Positions 10,972 through 22,280 of a stretch of DNA of 64,000 nucleotides are shown here, one piece after another. The DNA is taken from NCBI RefSeq assembly GCF_014356525.2, contig NC_052511.1, positions 49,677,975-49,741,974 of the forward strand. The letters run 5' to 3'. The DNA comes from Nilaparvata lugens. Its lineage: Eukaryota > Arthropoda > Insecta > Hemiptera > Delphacidae. The notes beneath the pieces are model-generated. The model ran no database searches and was not told where the DNA came from. It saw only the letters and a list, made by a program, of their open reading frames with translations. Every line of letters starts with the position of its first letter. Within the stretch, counting starts at the first letter, position 1. Made by a program: the position numbers and the translations under genes.

Positions 10972-11282
10972 CACACATACAGACCAATACCCAAAAACCA
11001 CTTTTTCGGACTCAGGGGACCTTGAAACGTATAGAAATTTAGAAATTGGGGTACCTTAAATTTTCGGAAAGCAATACCTTCCTTACCCATGTTTTATTTG
11101 GACTGTAAATTTTTGTAATCTTTATAAAAGTGTTCTCATAACCTCATTTGGACTATTTTTATCAAAATTAGGGCGAGGAACAGTTTTGGGTTTATCCTGT
11201 TGATTCTCTCCCAATCATTAATTGGATGTTGTGATTAAGGAATGTAATAAATGTAATGTAAAAGTAATAGGGCAAGGAAAGT
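10229..11282 (+). mobile_element. Element X, copy 1 (with inserted tail)
   Basis: Begins TCTGGTGTGGCGCACTCACA and ends GGGCAAGGAAAGT, the boundaries fixed by the filled/empty site at 40660-41760. The interior has the family's AATCGTTGGAGCCGTTTT motif and a (CA)n tract at about 10888-10980. About 170 bp of LINE-like tail (TTTTGGGTTTATCCTGTTGA) interrupts it near 11095-11263. No open frame. The superfamily is not recognised. Confidence 0.75.
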
Positions 11283-11486
11283 ATATATAATTCGAGCAAT
11301 AGCTATAGAGGAGTATTCATCTGTGATATTAATAATTATTCTAATGCGACTCATACCAACAGAAGTTGAGTGAATACGGGTAGAATGCTGGTAAATAAAA
11401 TCATAATAATTATTAGTAGATGAAGAATTTTTTGTTGACTTACTCTAAATCACTGCTCACATCTCCAAATTCCCTCCACTAGGAGC

Positions 11487-12310
11487 TTGCAAATAACAAT
11501 TTTGAAAATGTTTAACCTGAAATCAAATCAAACAGAACAATATATTAGACTCAATCCCAACCAATTATTAAACTGGTATAACAGCTATAGTGTTATTAAC
11601 ATGCAGAGATTGGAATATAAACAAAAAGGGGAATCTAACTTTGCAGAACATTTCATAACAAATAATCACAAGTTCACAGTTGAGGAGAATGTGGAGGATA
11701 TTTATATTTAGCGTATAGCATTTTTTTTGTCAATTTTTTTAAAATTTCACACTTCTATAAGAGCACGTCATGGGATGAAATGTAAATGTGGAGGAGTTTC
11801 TTCATGTTAATAACAAAGGCAGATCTTTGAAAATTCTAGACACTTTGGAAATAACAAGAGTAATTAAGGACAATTCCCAATAAAGTTTAAATGACCAGAT
11901 TCATTTCAACCAATACAACACTAAGAATTTAGTTTTATCATAACATTGTAAGCCATACATTAGTCAATAGTTTTTCTATTTACATATTTGTTTTATTATC
12001 TTTCGCTTGTTTTCTTGGTTCTCATTTTGTACTGAAAGTAAATTCTGTTATCATGGCGAGTCTGTTGCTTAAGCCGTCATTTTGTGACACCGTTAAGTGG
12101 GAGGAGACTGTCTAGCTGGGCCAATGGCAGGCGTTCATACCCTTGACCAATAGCAGTACTCGCCTACTAGTATAAATTCTGCTGCTCTTGTATTTAGTTT
12201 TAGTAGTTTATCAGAGATTGACAATGGTGTAACAACTGAAGCCGGTCTTCCTAAGTAACAACAAATCTGTGGTTTTTGACAATTTCTCATTATTTTTATT
12301 TAATACATTC
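11487..12310 (+). pseudogene. Penelope-like retroelement 3' remnant (GIY-YIG end)
   Basis: The frame 11487-11711 ends with SNFAEHFITNNHKF, typical of the distal GIY-YIG endonuclease domain of Penelope-like elements. After a frame break, 11788-11883 continues with FLHVNNKGRSLKILDTLEIT, the usual 'KGR.LNTLE.LEI' block. The 3' tail carries ATTGACAATGGTGTAACAAC. The reverse-transcriptase domain is absent, so this is a 5'-truncated dead copy. Confidence 0.75.
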
Positions 12311-12712
12311 ACATTCCACCGTTTGTTGCATTATATGAAATCTAAGCAAGTAAAAACTGTTCAGCAAGCAGAGAGACCTTCCATTGCAATCTCAATCCAA
12401 ACGCCAATATTTCAATATTTTTAGTACGCCTATCTCATGGCTATAATTCATGGAGAAAAATTACTATAAAAGGCGTTACGAATCTGCATTACATCAAGCA
12501 AAACAGTTATGAAAAACATAGATATACTATCACAATCGTGTACATAAAGGAGGCTGCAAAGCATAGGTATAGCCTACTATCACAATATTGTAATATACAT
12601 AGAAACCTGCATAACATAGATATTCTATTTTGATACTGTATTATGTACAGTACGTTACATAGATTTGATATCATAATATAGAACTGAGTATATAGAATTA
12701 CTGTTGTCTTTT

Positions 12713-13350
12713 TCACTTTCCTTGCCCTATTACCATAAGTAAGGAAAGTATTGCTTTCCAAAAAAATTGAGGTACCCTAATTTCAAGTTTTCTGTACGTT
12801 TCAAGGTCCCCTGATTCCAAAAACATGATTTTTGGGTGTTGGTCTGTGTATGTCTGTGAACACGATAGCTCCATTCCTAATTAACCGATTCACTTGAAAT
12901 TTAAACTTAAGGTCCTTATATCATGAGGATCAGACAATAAGAAATCCAATAAAATTCAACTAAGATGGAAGATAATTACTAAAAAACCATGTTTTTCACG
13001 GTTTTCTAGAAAACGGCTTTAACGATTTTCTTCAAATTAATACCATTGATAGCTATTTATAAGCCCTATCTACTGACATGTCTCATTTCTGGGAAAATTG
13101 CAGGAGCTCCGTAATATTCTTGAGAAAAATGGCGGATAATTACTAAAAAACTATGTCTATGTTTTTCAAGATTTTCTCAAAAATGACTTGACCGATTTTT
13201 TTCAAATTCATACAATGTAATGTCATTTATCAGCTCTATTAACTGGCATGAGTATATCCTTTCTGCGAAACTAATGGGGGGTCCACCCCATCCTTGAGAA
13301 ATGGACTTTGTAACCTCCGTCTCGTGCATTAGGTAGGTAGGTAGTTCATA
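12713..13350 (-). mobile_element. Element Y, inverted copy
   Basis: Read on the - strand it matches the + copy at 36710-37632: ending GGCAAGGAAAGT, a block with GGTACCTYAATT, and about two units of the 166-bp internal repeat (AGCTCCTGCAATTTTCCC). It lies exactly between the two units of the segmental duplication. Confidence 0.75.
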
Positions 13351-13354
13351 CAAA

Positions 13355-14032
13355 TCTGGTGTGGCGCACTCACACAACTTTCCTTGCCGTTATTAGAATT
13401 GATCACCTGACGCTAGTGTTCACGCGCATCACAAGTCTACTTATAAACAAAGATCTAAGCCAGCTAGTGACAGGACAATAACGCTGGAGACATACGAGGT
13501 CTGATATCTCTTCATAGTGAATGATAAATAGAATCAACATTTGCCAACAGTTTGCAATTGGATAATCACATTTTCTCGAATTTCGAGCTAATTTCAATTT
13601 TAGGTGAAAAAGTTACTCAACATTAATTGTAGAGATTTCTATGCTCAATCTTCTCCACTTGAATTTTTTTGTTTAAATTGTATCTGAAGCCTGATAATTG
13701 GGAATCTGAAATCCAACTTTGCATAGATGGGGCGGAGCTCCTGAAATTTTTACAGATATGGGACTTGTGGCAGTTGATAAAGCTTATCAATGACTTTTTT
13801 CTAGTTATGAATTTGATCAAAATCGTTGGAGCCGTCTTCGAGAAAATCGCGAAAAAACCTGTTTTTGACAACATTTTCGCCATTTTAGCCACCATCTTGA
13901 ATTGCATTTGATCGAAATTGTTCGTGTCGGATCCTTATAGTGTAAGGACCTTACGTTCCAAATTTCAAGTCATTCCGTCAATTAGGAGATGAGATATCGT
14001 GTACACAGACGCACATCACTCATACACACACT

Positions 14033-14076
<44 letters not shown>

Positions 14077-14402
14077 ACACACACACACACACACACAATA
14101 CAGACCATACCCAAAACCACTTTTTCGGACTCATGGGACCTTGAAACGTATAGAAATTTAGAAATTGGGGTACCTTAATTTTTTTCGAAAGCAATACCTT
14201 CCTTACCTATGTTTTATTTGGACTGTAACTTTTTGTGATCTTTATAAAAGTGTTTTTATAACCTCATTTGGACTATTTTTATCAAAATAGGGAGAGGAAC
14301 AGTTTTGGGTTTATCCTGTTGATTCTCTCCCAATCATTAATTTGATGTTGTGATTAAGGAATGTAATAAATGTGAATGTAAATGTAATAGGGCAAGGAAA
14401 GT
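13355..14402 (+). mobile_element. Element X, copy 2 (with inserted tail)
   Basis: Same boundaries and same internal LINE-tail interruption as copy 1, showing that both came from one duplicated segment rather than two insertions. (CA)n at about 14035-14098. Confidence 0.75.
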
Positions 14403-14604
14403 AATATATAATTCGAGCAATAGCTCTAGAGGAGTATTCATCTATAATATTAATATTATTCTAATGCGACTCATACCAACAGAAGTTGACTGAATACGAG
14501 TAAAATTATGGTAAATGAATCATAATATTATTAGTAGATGCAGAAATTTTTGTTGACTTACTCTAAATCACTGCTGACATCTCCAAATTCCCTCCACTTA
14601 GAGC

Positions 14605-15490
14605 TTGCAAATAACAATTTTGAAAATGTTTAACCTGAAATCAAATCAAATCAAACAGAACAATATATTAGACTCAATCCTAACCAATCAAAACTGGTAT
14701 AACAGCTATAGTGTTATTAACATGCAGAGAGATTGGAATATAAACAAAATGGGGTATCTAACTTTGCAGAACAAGACACAAGTAATTATAACAATAAAAT
14801 TAATAATTATAAATATAATTATAAGTAGTTATTATAACAAATAATCACAAGTTCACAGTGAGGAGAATGTGGAGGATATTTATATTTAGCGTATGGAATT
14901 TTTTTTTGTCAAATTTTTAAAATTTCACACTTTTATAATTGCACGTCAAGGGATGAAATGTAAATGTGGAGGAGTTTCTTCATGTTAATAACAAAGGCAG
15001 ATCTTTGAAAATTCTAGACACTTTGGAAATAACAAGAGTAATTAAGGACAATTCCCAATATAGTTTAAATGACCAGATTCATTTCAACCATTACAACACT
15101 ACGAATTTAGTTTTATCATAAAATTTTAAGCTTTCATTAGTCAATAGTTTTTCCATTTACATATTTGTTTTATTATCTTTCACACTTGTTTTCTTGGTTC
15201 TTATTTTGTACTGAGAGTAAATTTTGTTATCATGGCGAGTCTGTTGCTTAAGCCGTCATTTTGTGACACCGTTAAGTTGGAGGAGACTGTCTAGCTGGGC
15301 CAATGGCAGGCGTTCATACCCTTGACCAATAGGCAGTACTCGCCTACTAGTATTCTGCTGCTCTTGTATTTAGTTTTAGTAGTTTATCAGAGATTGACAA
15401 TGGTGTAACAACTGAAGCCGGTCTTTCTAAGTATCAACAAATCTGTGGTTTTTGACAATATCTCAGTATTTCTATTTAATACATTCACAT
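14605..15490 (+). pseudogene. Penelope-like remnant, second copy
   Basis: Duplicate of 11487-12310, carrying an extra AT-rich insertion of about 50 bp at about 14780-14830 that disrupts the SNFAEH region. The 3' tail AGAGATTGACAATGGTGTAA is intact at about 15388. Confidence 0.75.
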
Positions 15491-15904
15491 TCCACCGTTT
15501 GTTGCATTATATGAAATCTAAGCAAGTAAAAACTGTTGAGCATGCAAAGAGACCTTCCATTGCAATCTCAATCCAAACGCCAATATTTCAATGTTTTTAG
15601 TACGCCTATCTCATGGCTATAATTCATGGAGAAAAATTATTTCAAAAGGCGTTACGAATCTGCATTACATCAAGCAAAACAGTTATGAGAAACATAGATA
15701 TACTATCACAATCGTGTACATAAAGGAGGCTGCAAACCATAGGTATACTATCACAATACTGTAATATACATAGAAACCTGCATAACATAGGGTATTTCAT
15801 CGATTCTATCTTGATATTGCATTATGTATAGTACGCTACATAGATTTGAAATTATAATATATAAAACTGAGTATATAGAATTACTGTTGTCTTTTTTCTT
15901 CAGG

Positions 15905-16170
15905 GCTACTCTTGAATATAGATAAACATAGAAATCTTAGTACCTTATTAATATTATATTTAGTCACACATGTTTCGGCTATAAGATGCCATTATCAAGT
16001 CAAGACTTTTATTTCTACAATATCACTTTTGTATTGTACATAGAAACCTGCAAAACGCAGGTATAACGTTTGAATACATAGAATAATAATACTTACATAA
16101 TTTATAGTAATAGCAAAACATAGTACTTTGCAAAGAAATCTACATAGATTTGATATTATAATAATCAACA
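15905..16170. repeat. PLE-type tail (- strand) plus start of a roughly 125-bp array
   Basis: 'AGTCACACATGTTTCGGCTA' with 'AAGATGCCATTATCAAG' at about 15960-16000 looks like a second Penelope-type 3' tail on the - strand. After it comes one array unit with CTGCAAAACGCAGGTATAAC and AGAAATCTACATAGAT, which resumes at 17020 beyond two later insertions. Confidence 0.55.
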
Positions 16171-16177
16171 AGATTAA

Positions 16178-16311
16178 GTGCCGGTTGCATAAAAGTTGAT
16201 TAAATTTTAAACGTGATTAATTCCACGAGAACCAATCAGAGAAGGCATTTTTTATAAGACGGCTTCTCTGATTGGTTCTCGTGGAATTAATCACGATTAA
16301 AATCTAACCAG
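16178..16311. mobile_element. MITE family C, intact
   Basis: Near-perfect palindrome with arms GTGATTAATTCCACGAGAAC / GTTCTCGTGGAATTAATCAC and inner CAATCAGAGAAGGC / CTTCTCTGATTGG. No coding capacity. Confidence 0.85.
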
Positions 16312-16318
16312 CAAGATA

Positions 16319-17017
16319 TCCTATTTTATTAAGCGAGCAATTTCTTTATATATCTGTTTATATTTTTATATCTGGTTATTTATGTTCAACGGATCTCGAA
16401 AACGGCTCTAACGATTTTCACGAAATTTGGAACATAGTAGGTTATGATATAACAATTCGATTGCACTAGGTCTCATCCCTGGGGAAACTCGCTGAAGGAC
16501 ATGAAAAGGATAACAATTATTCATCCTTTGAAGAACAGATGATAATTTCGTCGTCTGTCGAAACAGATCATGCGTGTGTTGGAGAGAGACAGAATTATTT
16601 CCAGCTGTGTAATCAATCAGCGAGAAATTTTAAGCGACTTGATTAAAATAATCTGATTTGTTGACATGACATGATAATCATTCTAAACTAGAGTATATAA
16701 TAATTTTCAAAGTTATTCATTATTTGACAGCTTTTTAAGTGATTAGTAAGTGTTATTTTGTTATTCAATTTAGTTTGTGAATAATCTAAATTAGAACTTA
16801 CTTGTTTTTAAATGTTTGGACTGAATATTGAACCTGAATTCAAGTGTATGGAACATAACCTACTTTCTGGACTATTTATAGTGTATAAATCAAAATTCGG
16901 AAAAGAAACAGTTTTGGGCTGTGCCTGTTAGTACTTCCCCAATCATTTTAAAGAATTGTGTTCGGTTTATGAAAAGTCAATCAATAAATAACGAGCAAAG
17001 CTCGGTGCCCCAATATT
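16319..17017 (+). mobile_element. Element W, copy 1
   Basis: Begins TCCTATTTTATTAAGCGAGC and ends near CGAGCAAAGCTCGGTGCCCC, so both ends carry a CGAGC motif. The interior has CGAAAACGGCTCTAACGATT and a LINE-like TTTTGGGCTGTGCCTGTTAG. An inverted copy lies at 31380-32118 and fragments at 19835-20060 and about 62760-62995. No coding frame; class unknown. Confidence 0.7.
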
Positions 17018-17019
17018 GA

Positions 17020-17400
17020 TATTAAAATACAGAACTGTATTATGGAATTACTGTAATCCACATAAAAGCCTGCAAAACACAGGTATAACGTTTTAATACA
17101 TGGAATACATACAATACATAGTAATAGTAATATATAGTATTTTGTACAGAAATCTACATAGATATGATAATATAATAGCGCAGAACTGTGCATATAGAAT
17201 ACTGTTATATTGTACCAACAAAACACAGGTATAACGTTTCAATACATAGAATACATACAATTTATAGTAATAACAATACATAGTATTTTGCATAGAAAGA
17301 AATCTACATAGATATTACATTATAACACAGTACTGTGAATATAGAAGGCTGAGAAACGAAGGTATACAATATTAAAACACCGTCTACATAGGAGGTTGCA
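17020..17400. repeat. Minisatellite, about 2.5 units of roughly 125-180 bp
   Basis: The units share CACAGGTATAACGTTT, ATACATAGAATACATACAAT and AAATCTACATAGATAT. It is the continuation of the array at 16020-16170, split by MITE C and element W. Confidence 0.7.
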
Positions 17401-18164
17401 ATTATATAGATATAATTCAGAGAGTTAAGCCCAGCCCAAGACTGAAGCTTAGATATTAGCCAATACTTGTCCAATATTGGGTCTAGGGTCCACCTATAAG
17501 TCAAGGCTACGCTATACCAGTTCAATACAACAGTACAGCTGTAGCCTACAGCCTATCAAAGCCCTGTAACTTACTTTCTAGTCTGATTCACAAGATAGCA
17601 GATATCTACAGAGTCCGCCATCATTGGATTCTCTTCAATCTGTCAACACTGGATGGATGGCAAGCATTGAATGTTGTATGAGATGAATACTGTCAGTTTA
17701 GGCTATAGTGAGAGATTTATTTCAACGTTCAACATTGGTAAGCATTAATGTAGTTTCGAGGAAAATGATGTCAGTCAAAAGTGAATTACGAGCAATCGCC
17801 AAAGGCACCTGAATTCGTTTATTATTACTAACGTTAGCCATGATAGTCACTACTATATTCTTAATCATCGTCTATTGAGTATCGTGTTTATCTTCTCCTT
17901 TCTCTTTTCTCTCCCTTTGGTGGTAGAGAGTTAGTGGGGAGGATATTTTTAATATTCTTTCCGAAGAATGGACATTGATATGTCCAAAGCTCCGCCAATT
18001 TATGTAGATGCATAACAATATAATTATTATCTATAGTTATTATATTACAAATTGCTTTTTCATATCATATACAGTTCAATAATTATTTTCTTAGTCTATA
18101 TTATGTAAATTCATCTATAATTTTGCTGTATTGTAAGCTATTAGTGCTATTAGTATATAAGTGT
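17401..18164. other. Intergenic DNA, no gene seen
   Basis: AT-rich with no supported frame or repeat. Confidence 0.5.
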
Positions 18165-18260
18165 ACTAGCAAGAACCCGTGCTTCGCAAGGGTCTATTAT
18201 AAAACTTGACAAAATGAAAACTTGACAAAATGAAAACTTGACGTAATGAATTATATAAAT
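18165..18260 (-). mobile_element. Helitron-type 3' end
   Basis: On the - strand the sequence ends with hairpin ACCCTTGCGAAGCACGGGT followed by TCTTGCTAGT, the hairpin-plus-CTAGT arrangement of Helitron 3' termini. Inside lie short direct repeats AAAACTTGACAAAATG. The opposite end was not found. Confidence 0.6.
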
Positions 18261-19190
18261 CTAAAGTGTAGGTCATATCTAAATTCACAAAGAGCTCGAT
18301 TCTTGTTGGCAAGATAGATGTTATTCAATGCAGAAATCATTGTTATTTTACTAAAAGATATGATAAAATGAATAGTTCTCTTTCAGGGGGAGTTTTGACA
18401 ACCCACAAAACTCATTTTTCATTTGAAGAAATAATATCAAAAAGGTGCATAGGACCTTACTTTTTTGTTCAGCTTGCCAAAATACCCCTCATTTCAATAT
18501 TAAAATTTTCGACTGACTGTACAGTGAGTCAATCATTCTACAGTATCAAGGCTTGAATAATTTTGAAATTTTAATTAAATAAAAATGGTAGAGAATAATT
18601 ATCATGTAGATATCAACCCTTTATTTAAAGACATATTAACTGCATGCGTTTTCATATTGCCGATACAGCATTGATAAAACTGTAGACGTTTATTTAGCAG
18701 TCTCAAAAAACTTTTCTAGCTGAAAAATTAAAATACATGCCACGTGTAGGCTTTACATTGCATCAGGAGAACGAAGTTCAAAACTATGGTTTCCTAAACA
18801 TATGTTTTTGAGATAATTTCTTTGATGCAGCTGTTTCACATTCACCATTATAAATTATACAGAGTTTGTGAAAATAAAAATATTTATTGATTACCAAAAC
18901 AATACTATTATATATTAATGATAATAATTAATTATCAAAACAATACTTTTATTATACAATAATTATAATATTATTAAACATATTTATCAATTATCAGAAA
19001 AATATTATTGAGGTTGAGTGGAATCAGGTAGAAAGAAATAAACAGAACAGATGTTCTTTTTTGAATTTCTATCATATTATTTTGTTATTTCCAATGATTA
19101 CAACATATGTTAGAATATCACATGTCAATAAATAAATTATCTCATTTCCATATGGCACTCACCTTACTATGTTCATAACCTTACTTAATA
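18261..19190. other. Intergenic DNA, no gene seen
   Basis: AT-rich. 18870-19010 is a run of AATTATTATATTA-like sequence. Confidence 0.5.
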
Positions 19191-19199
19191 GGATCCTTT

Positions 19200-19665
19200 T
19201 TCATCCTTTGAAACCCTTAGAGGCAAAATATCTCAAAATCCGTTCTTAGTGCGCGTCTAGCATGTTTGAAGAATATTTGTGCAAAGTTTCAAGTCTGTAG
19301 GACAATTAGTTTGAGCTGTAGTGTGATTTCACATAAAAATTTTCGAAAAATGCCCTCTCCTGGACCCCCCTGTGCTCCTGATCGAGATTTTTCTGCATAG
19401 ATCTATTTTTTTTCTTAGCTGAACAAAAAAGTTCCTCATGACTTTGCTGTGAAATGAGCGGTTCAAAAGTACAAAATTTTGGGGGGGCCCCAACTCCCTC
19501 AGGGGGGCAAATTTCTGAAAATCCTTTCTTAGTGGATGTTTTCAGGCTACCATGAACAATCGTGCAAAATTTCAAGCTTTTAGGCTCAGTAGTTTGGGCT
19601 GTGGTGTGATTTCAGTCTGTCGGGGCTTAGCCTTTTATAAGTATAGAGAAGAAGAAGAAGAAGAT
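19200..19665. repeat. Dispersed repeat with internal duplication of about 300 bp
   Basis: Two related blocks: 'TTCTTAGTGCGCGTCTAGCA' to 'CTGTAGTGTGATTTCA', and 'TTCTTAGTGGATG' to 'CTGTGGTGTGATTTCA'. G-rich runs (GGGGGGGCCCC) lie between. It ends at GTCGGGGCTTAGCCTTTTAT and a short (GAA)n. Class unknown. Confidence 0.6.
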
Positions 19666-19834
19666 AAGCCAGTATATTGTAATCTACAATACACTCATCA
19701 ATTCCTACACTCAATTCAACACGATATGAAACGACTCAACCAAATTCAATAATTTTTGGTTGAATATTGAAACATGTTTAAAATTCAACTCAAAAGGAAC
19801 AAAAAGAAAACATAGCATGAATCAACACAATCCT

Positions 19835-20060
19835 ATTATATTAAGTGAGCAATTTCTGTATTTATATATCTGGTTATTTTTATATCTGGTTATTTTTGTA
19901 TCTGGTTATTTTTATATCTGGCTATTTTTATATCTGGTTATTTATGTTTAACGGATCTCGAAAACGACTCTAACGATTTTCACAAAATTTGGAACATAGT
20001 AGGTTTATGATATGAACATTCGATTGCTCTAGCTCCAGATAAATACAGAAATTGCTCGCT
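19835..20060 (+). mobile_element. Element W fragment with a 19-bp repeat expansion
   Basis: Starts TTAAGTGAGCAATTTCTGTA, then repeats TATCTGGTTATTTTTATATC about six times, then CGAAAACGACTCTAACGATT as in W. Confidence 0.7.
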
Positions 20061-20095
20061 TGACCCTACAGATACACACTTAAGTTACTTTATGT

Positions 20096-20858
20096 CAAGG
20101 GCGTATATAAGGGGGGGGGGGGTCAGGGGGCTCGAGCCCCACCCCCCCGAAATTTGAAACACAAAAAAATATTATAACTTATATACGATAATTTATTTTC
20201 ATTTTCAATAAGCTGTGCTTCTATACTTTCGACTACATTAGTATTATAGTTTATAGTGGAATTTTAAGAATACATTATGATACCTAACAATATTCAATAT
20301 TTATTTTTTTCAGAGGTTGGACTAAAATAACAATTCAATTGCTAGAATAAATATAGTATATAGTCAACATTTATTAGTTTCAAACTTATAATATTGTGGT
20401 GTGTTGTATTTTAGATACGTAGGACAATATATTCCTTTGTATAACAACTATTTTAAACCAAAGATTTTAAAAATAGGACTTTATAGCCTCTATTATTTTC
20501 TATTTTAACAACTGAAAACTACCAAACTAGCAGACACTTAATTTTTGAATTTTAATTTTATACAAAAATAATATACAAAGGATAAAGGTCCTTCTATATA
20601 AACATAATAACGCTAAAATGGAAAAGTGAAACCTATTCGAAAAGAAGGAAACTCGCCATGAAAAACTAAAAAATCTCTCCGAAAGAGTGATTTTCATTCT
20701 TTCCATTTTAGCGTTTACACATGCCAAAAACCTGTGTTTTTAAGACTTAAATTGGCAAAATTTTCCCGGGGGCGGGGGGTGCCCCCGGGGTATTCCATAC
20801 CCCCCAGGCTCCCCGGTGGTTCAGCCCCTCCCAAAATATTTTTCTATATACGCCACTG
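20096..20858. mobile_element. hAT-like non-autonomous DNA transposon
   Basis: Left end CAAGGGCGTATATAAG and right end CTATATACGCCACTG form a terminal inverted repeat close to the CAGTGGCGTA ends seen in many hAT elements. It is flanked by CTTTATGT and CTTTAGTA, a decayed 8-bp target duplication. The subterminal ends are G-rich and C-rich. An internal hairpin at about 20600-20720 pairs AACGCTAAAATGGAAA with its inverse. No transposase frame. Confidence 0.7.
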
Positions 20859-20964
20859 CTTTAGTAGACACACTGGGATGTTGAACACCCCAATTTAATT
20901 TTGCATTTTTCTTTGAAATATATGAAAGAAACAAGTACTCAGACCATACTTCATCATTTCTTAA

Positions 20965-21216
20965 TCATTTTTGTTCCAAGTGCATTTGGAAATCAAAAGT
21001 AAAGCACTGCTTATCAATATTTATACTAATTTTAGAAGTACGTATGTTCCGCTTAAGTGTTGGAGCTCCTAATCCGGTTTGAACGAATGGCTTGATCATT
21101 GCTAACGACAACTTCATCAAAAACTCACGTCTCTTCATATTATGGTTTTGAATCTCAAGTTGTAGAGAATCATAGCATTCATTCCAATCTGATCCATCAT
21201 CCCATACCACATTCAT
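20965..21216 (-). pseudogene. piggyBac-type transposase C-terminal remnant
   Basis: The 83-residue frame contains KRREFLMKLSLAMIKP and then GAPTLKRNIR. This matches the conserved block after the catalytic domain in piggyBac transposases, where a '(K)R..F...L...L' helix leads into 'APTLKR.LR'. The cysteine-rich C-terminal finger expected next is not present, only one Cys (KQCFTF). Nothing recognisable of the DDD domain lies upstream, so this is a fragment. It sits directly right of the hAT-like element. Confidence 0.55.
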
Positions 21217-21254
21217 AGGGACAATACAAGTAAATCTTTTTTAAAAGTGTTTGA

Positions 21255-21485
21255 TAAAAGTCCTACGTAAAAGACACTCTGGGTGTCTGTTAGACACCCC
21301 AAACGAAGAACAATATGAGCTGGTGACCTTGTAGAATGCTATTACTGACTGGAAGTGGTGGAGCGTAGTTGACAATACTACAAACCTAATTAGACTGGGC
21401 ATAAATTCCCATCTGTTTGATATTGTCAACTGCAGAACAGAAAAAAATCCCTGGGGTGTGAAACACCCCAGTGTGTCTCTTAGAA
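21255..21485. repeat. Repeated hairpin motif AGACAC...GGGGTGT...ACACCCC
   Basis: Small GC-rich hairpins occur at about 20868 (GACACACTGGGATGTTGAAC), about 21270 (CTGGGTGTCTGTTAGACACC) and about 21450-21478 (GGGGTGTGAAACACCCC). They bracket the piggyBac remnant and may be subterminal repeats of its element. Confidence 0.45.
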
Positions 21486-21621
21486 GTAGAAATAGTTTAC
21501 AACTTCTATTCTCTCTCTCAGTGATCACAGCATACAATATTTACAATAGCATAAAATGAAAATCTTGTATGTAAATACAAGAATGTCAACAAACGATGTA
21601 TCCGTTTTCTCCGACAATAAT

Positions 21622-22280
21622 TGACCGAGCGAAGTGAGGTCTAAGATTCAAGTCGACGGTTTGGCATTTCTCTTAATGTTTAAATGTTTGAATGTTTATA
21701 TGTTTTTATGTTGCGCATTTACGGCGAAACGCGGTAATGGATTTTCATGAAATTTGACAGGTGTGTTCCTTTTTTAATTGCGCGTAGACGTATATACAAG
21801 GTTTTTGGAAATTTTGCATTCCAAGGATAATATAAAAAGAAAAAGGAGCCTCCTTCATACGCCAATATTACCGTAAAAATCAGACTATAGAGTTATTCAT
21901 CATAAATCAGCTGTCTAGTGGACTATAATAGCCTACTACCCGTTCAAAAACATCAAACATCTTGAAAATGTATCTTTCCATTAACGTTAGTCGACAGTTG
22001 ACTATAGTACTACCGTTCAAAAACATCGAACATCTTGAAAATTGTATCTTTCCATCAACGTTGTAGACAGTTGCAGCCAGACCTGATAACAGCGCTCACA
22101 CTCACATTCCGGGACGACACGTCACGGTACGATATAGGACAGAAATGTGTCGATATGTTTATTTAGGATTTTTTCTAGACATTTTTAATTGATAAATTAT
22201 TTATTAATTTTTGAGAAAACATTACAACAGGTCAATGTAACTCACTGAGCGCGAGGTCTACTGTTCACAGAACTACTAGT
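21622..22280 (+). mobile_element. Element Q, copy 1
   Basis: Begins TTGACCGAGCGAAGTGAGGT and ends CTACTGTTCACAGAACTACT then AGT. The first 280 bp match copies at 24649-25042 and 52854-53273. The middle here is longer and includes an 84-bp block repeated twice (CGTTCAAAAACATCRAACAT at about 21951 and 22015). Non-coding. Confidence 0.7.

Larger units (their letters stand above)
10229..12710 (+). repeat. Segmental duplication, unit 1 (about 2.5 kb)
   Basis: This whole block, meaning element X plus the PLE remnant plus the following 'GAATTACTGTTGTCTTTTT' tail, recurs in the same order and orientation at 13355-15900 with small indels. The later insertion TAATTATAACAATAAAATTA at about 14780-14830 is missing here. 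Confidence 0.8.
13355..15900 (+). repeat. Segmental duplication, unit 2
   Basis: Collinear with 10229-12710 throughout, including the nested order of X, LINE tail and PLE remnant. Confidence 0.8.

Noticed and set aside
10786..11090. His/Thr-repeat and Val/Cys-repeat frames
   Set aside because: Translations of the (CA)n tract in element X; likewise at 13982-14194, 28771-29057, 37383-37571 and 40943-41125.
13669..13911. Open frames on both strands in the middle of element X (also 27570-27752, 54959-55147)
   Set aside because: They recur only within X copies, each broken differently, and show no protein-level conservation; X looks non-coding.
20527..20727. Possible small membrane protein gene on the - strand
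   Set aside because: The frame lies inside the hAT-like element over an internal hairpin and has no homologous motif.
21241..21537. Upstream part of the piggyBac transposase on the - strand
   Set aside because: I looked for the catalytic block before the C-terminal fragment; the translation does not follow the family pattern in any frame.
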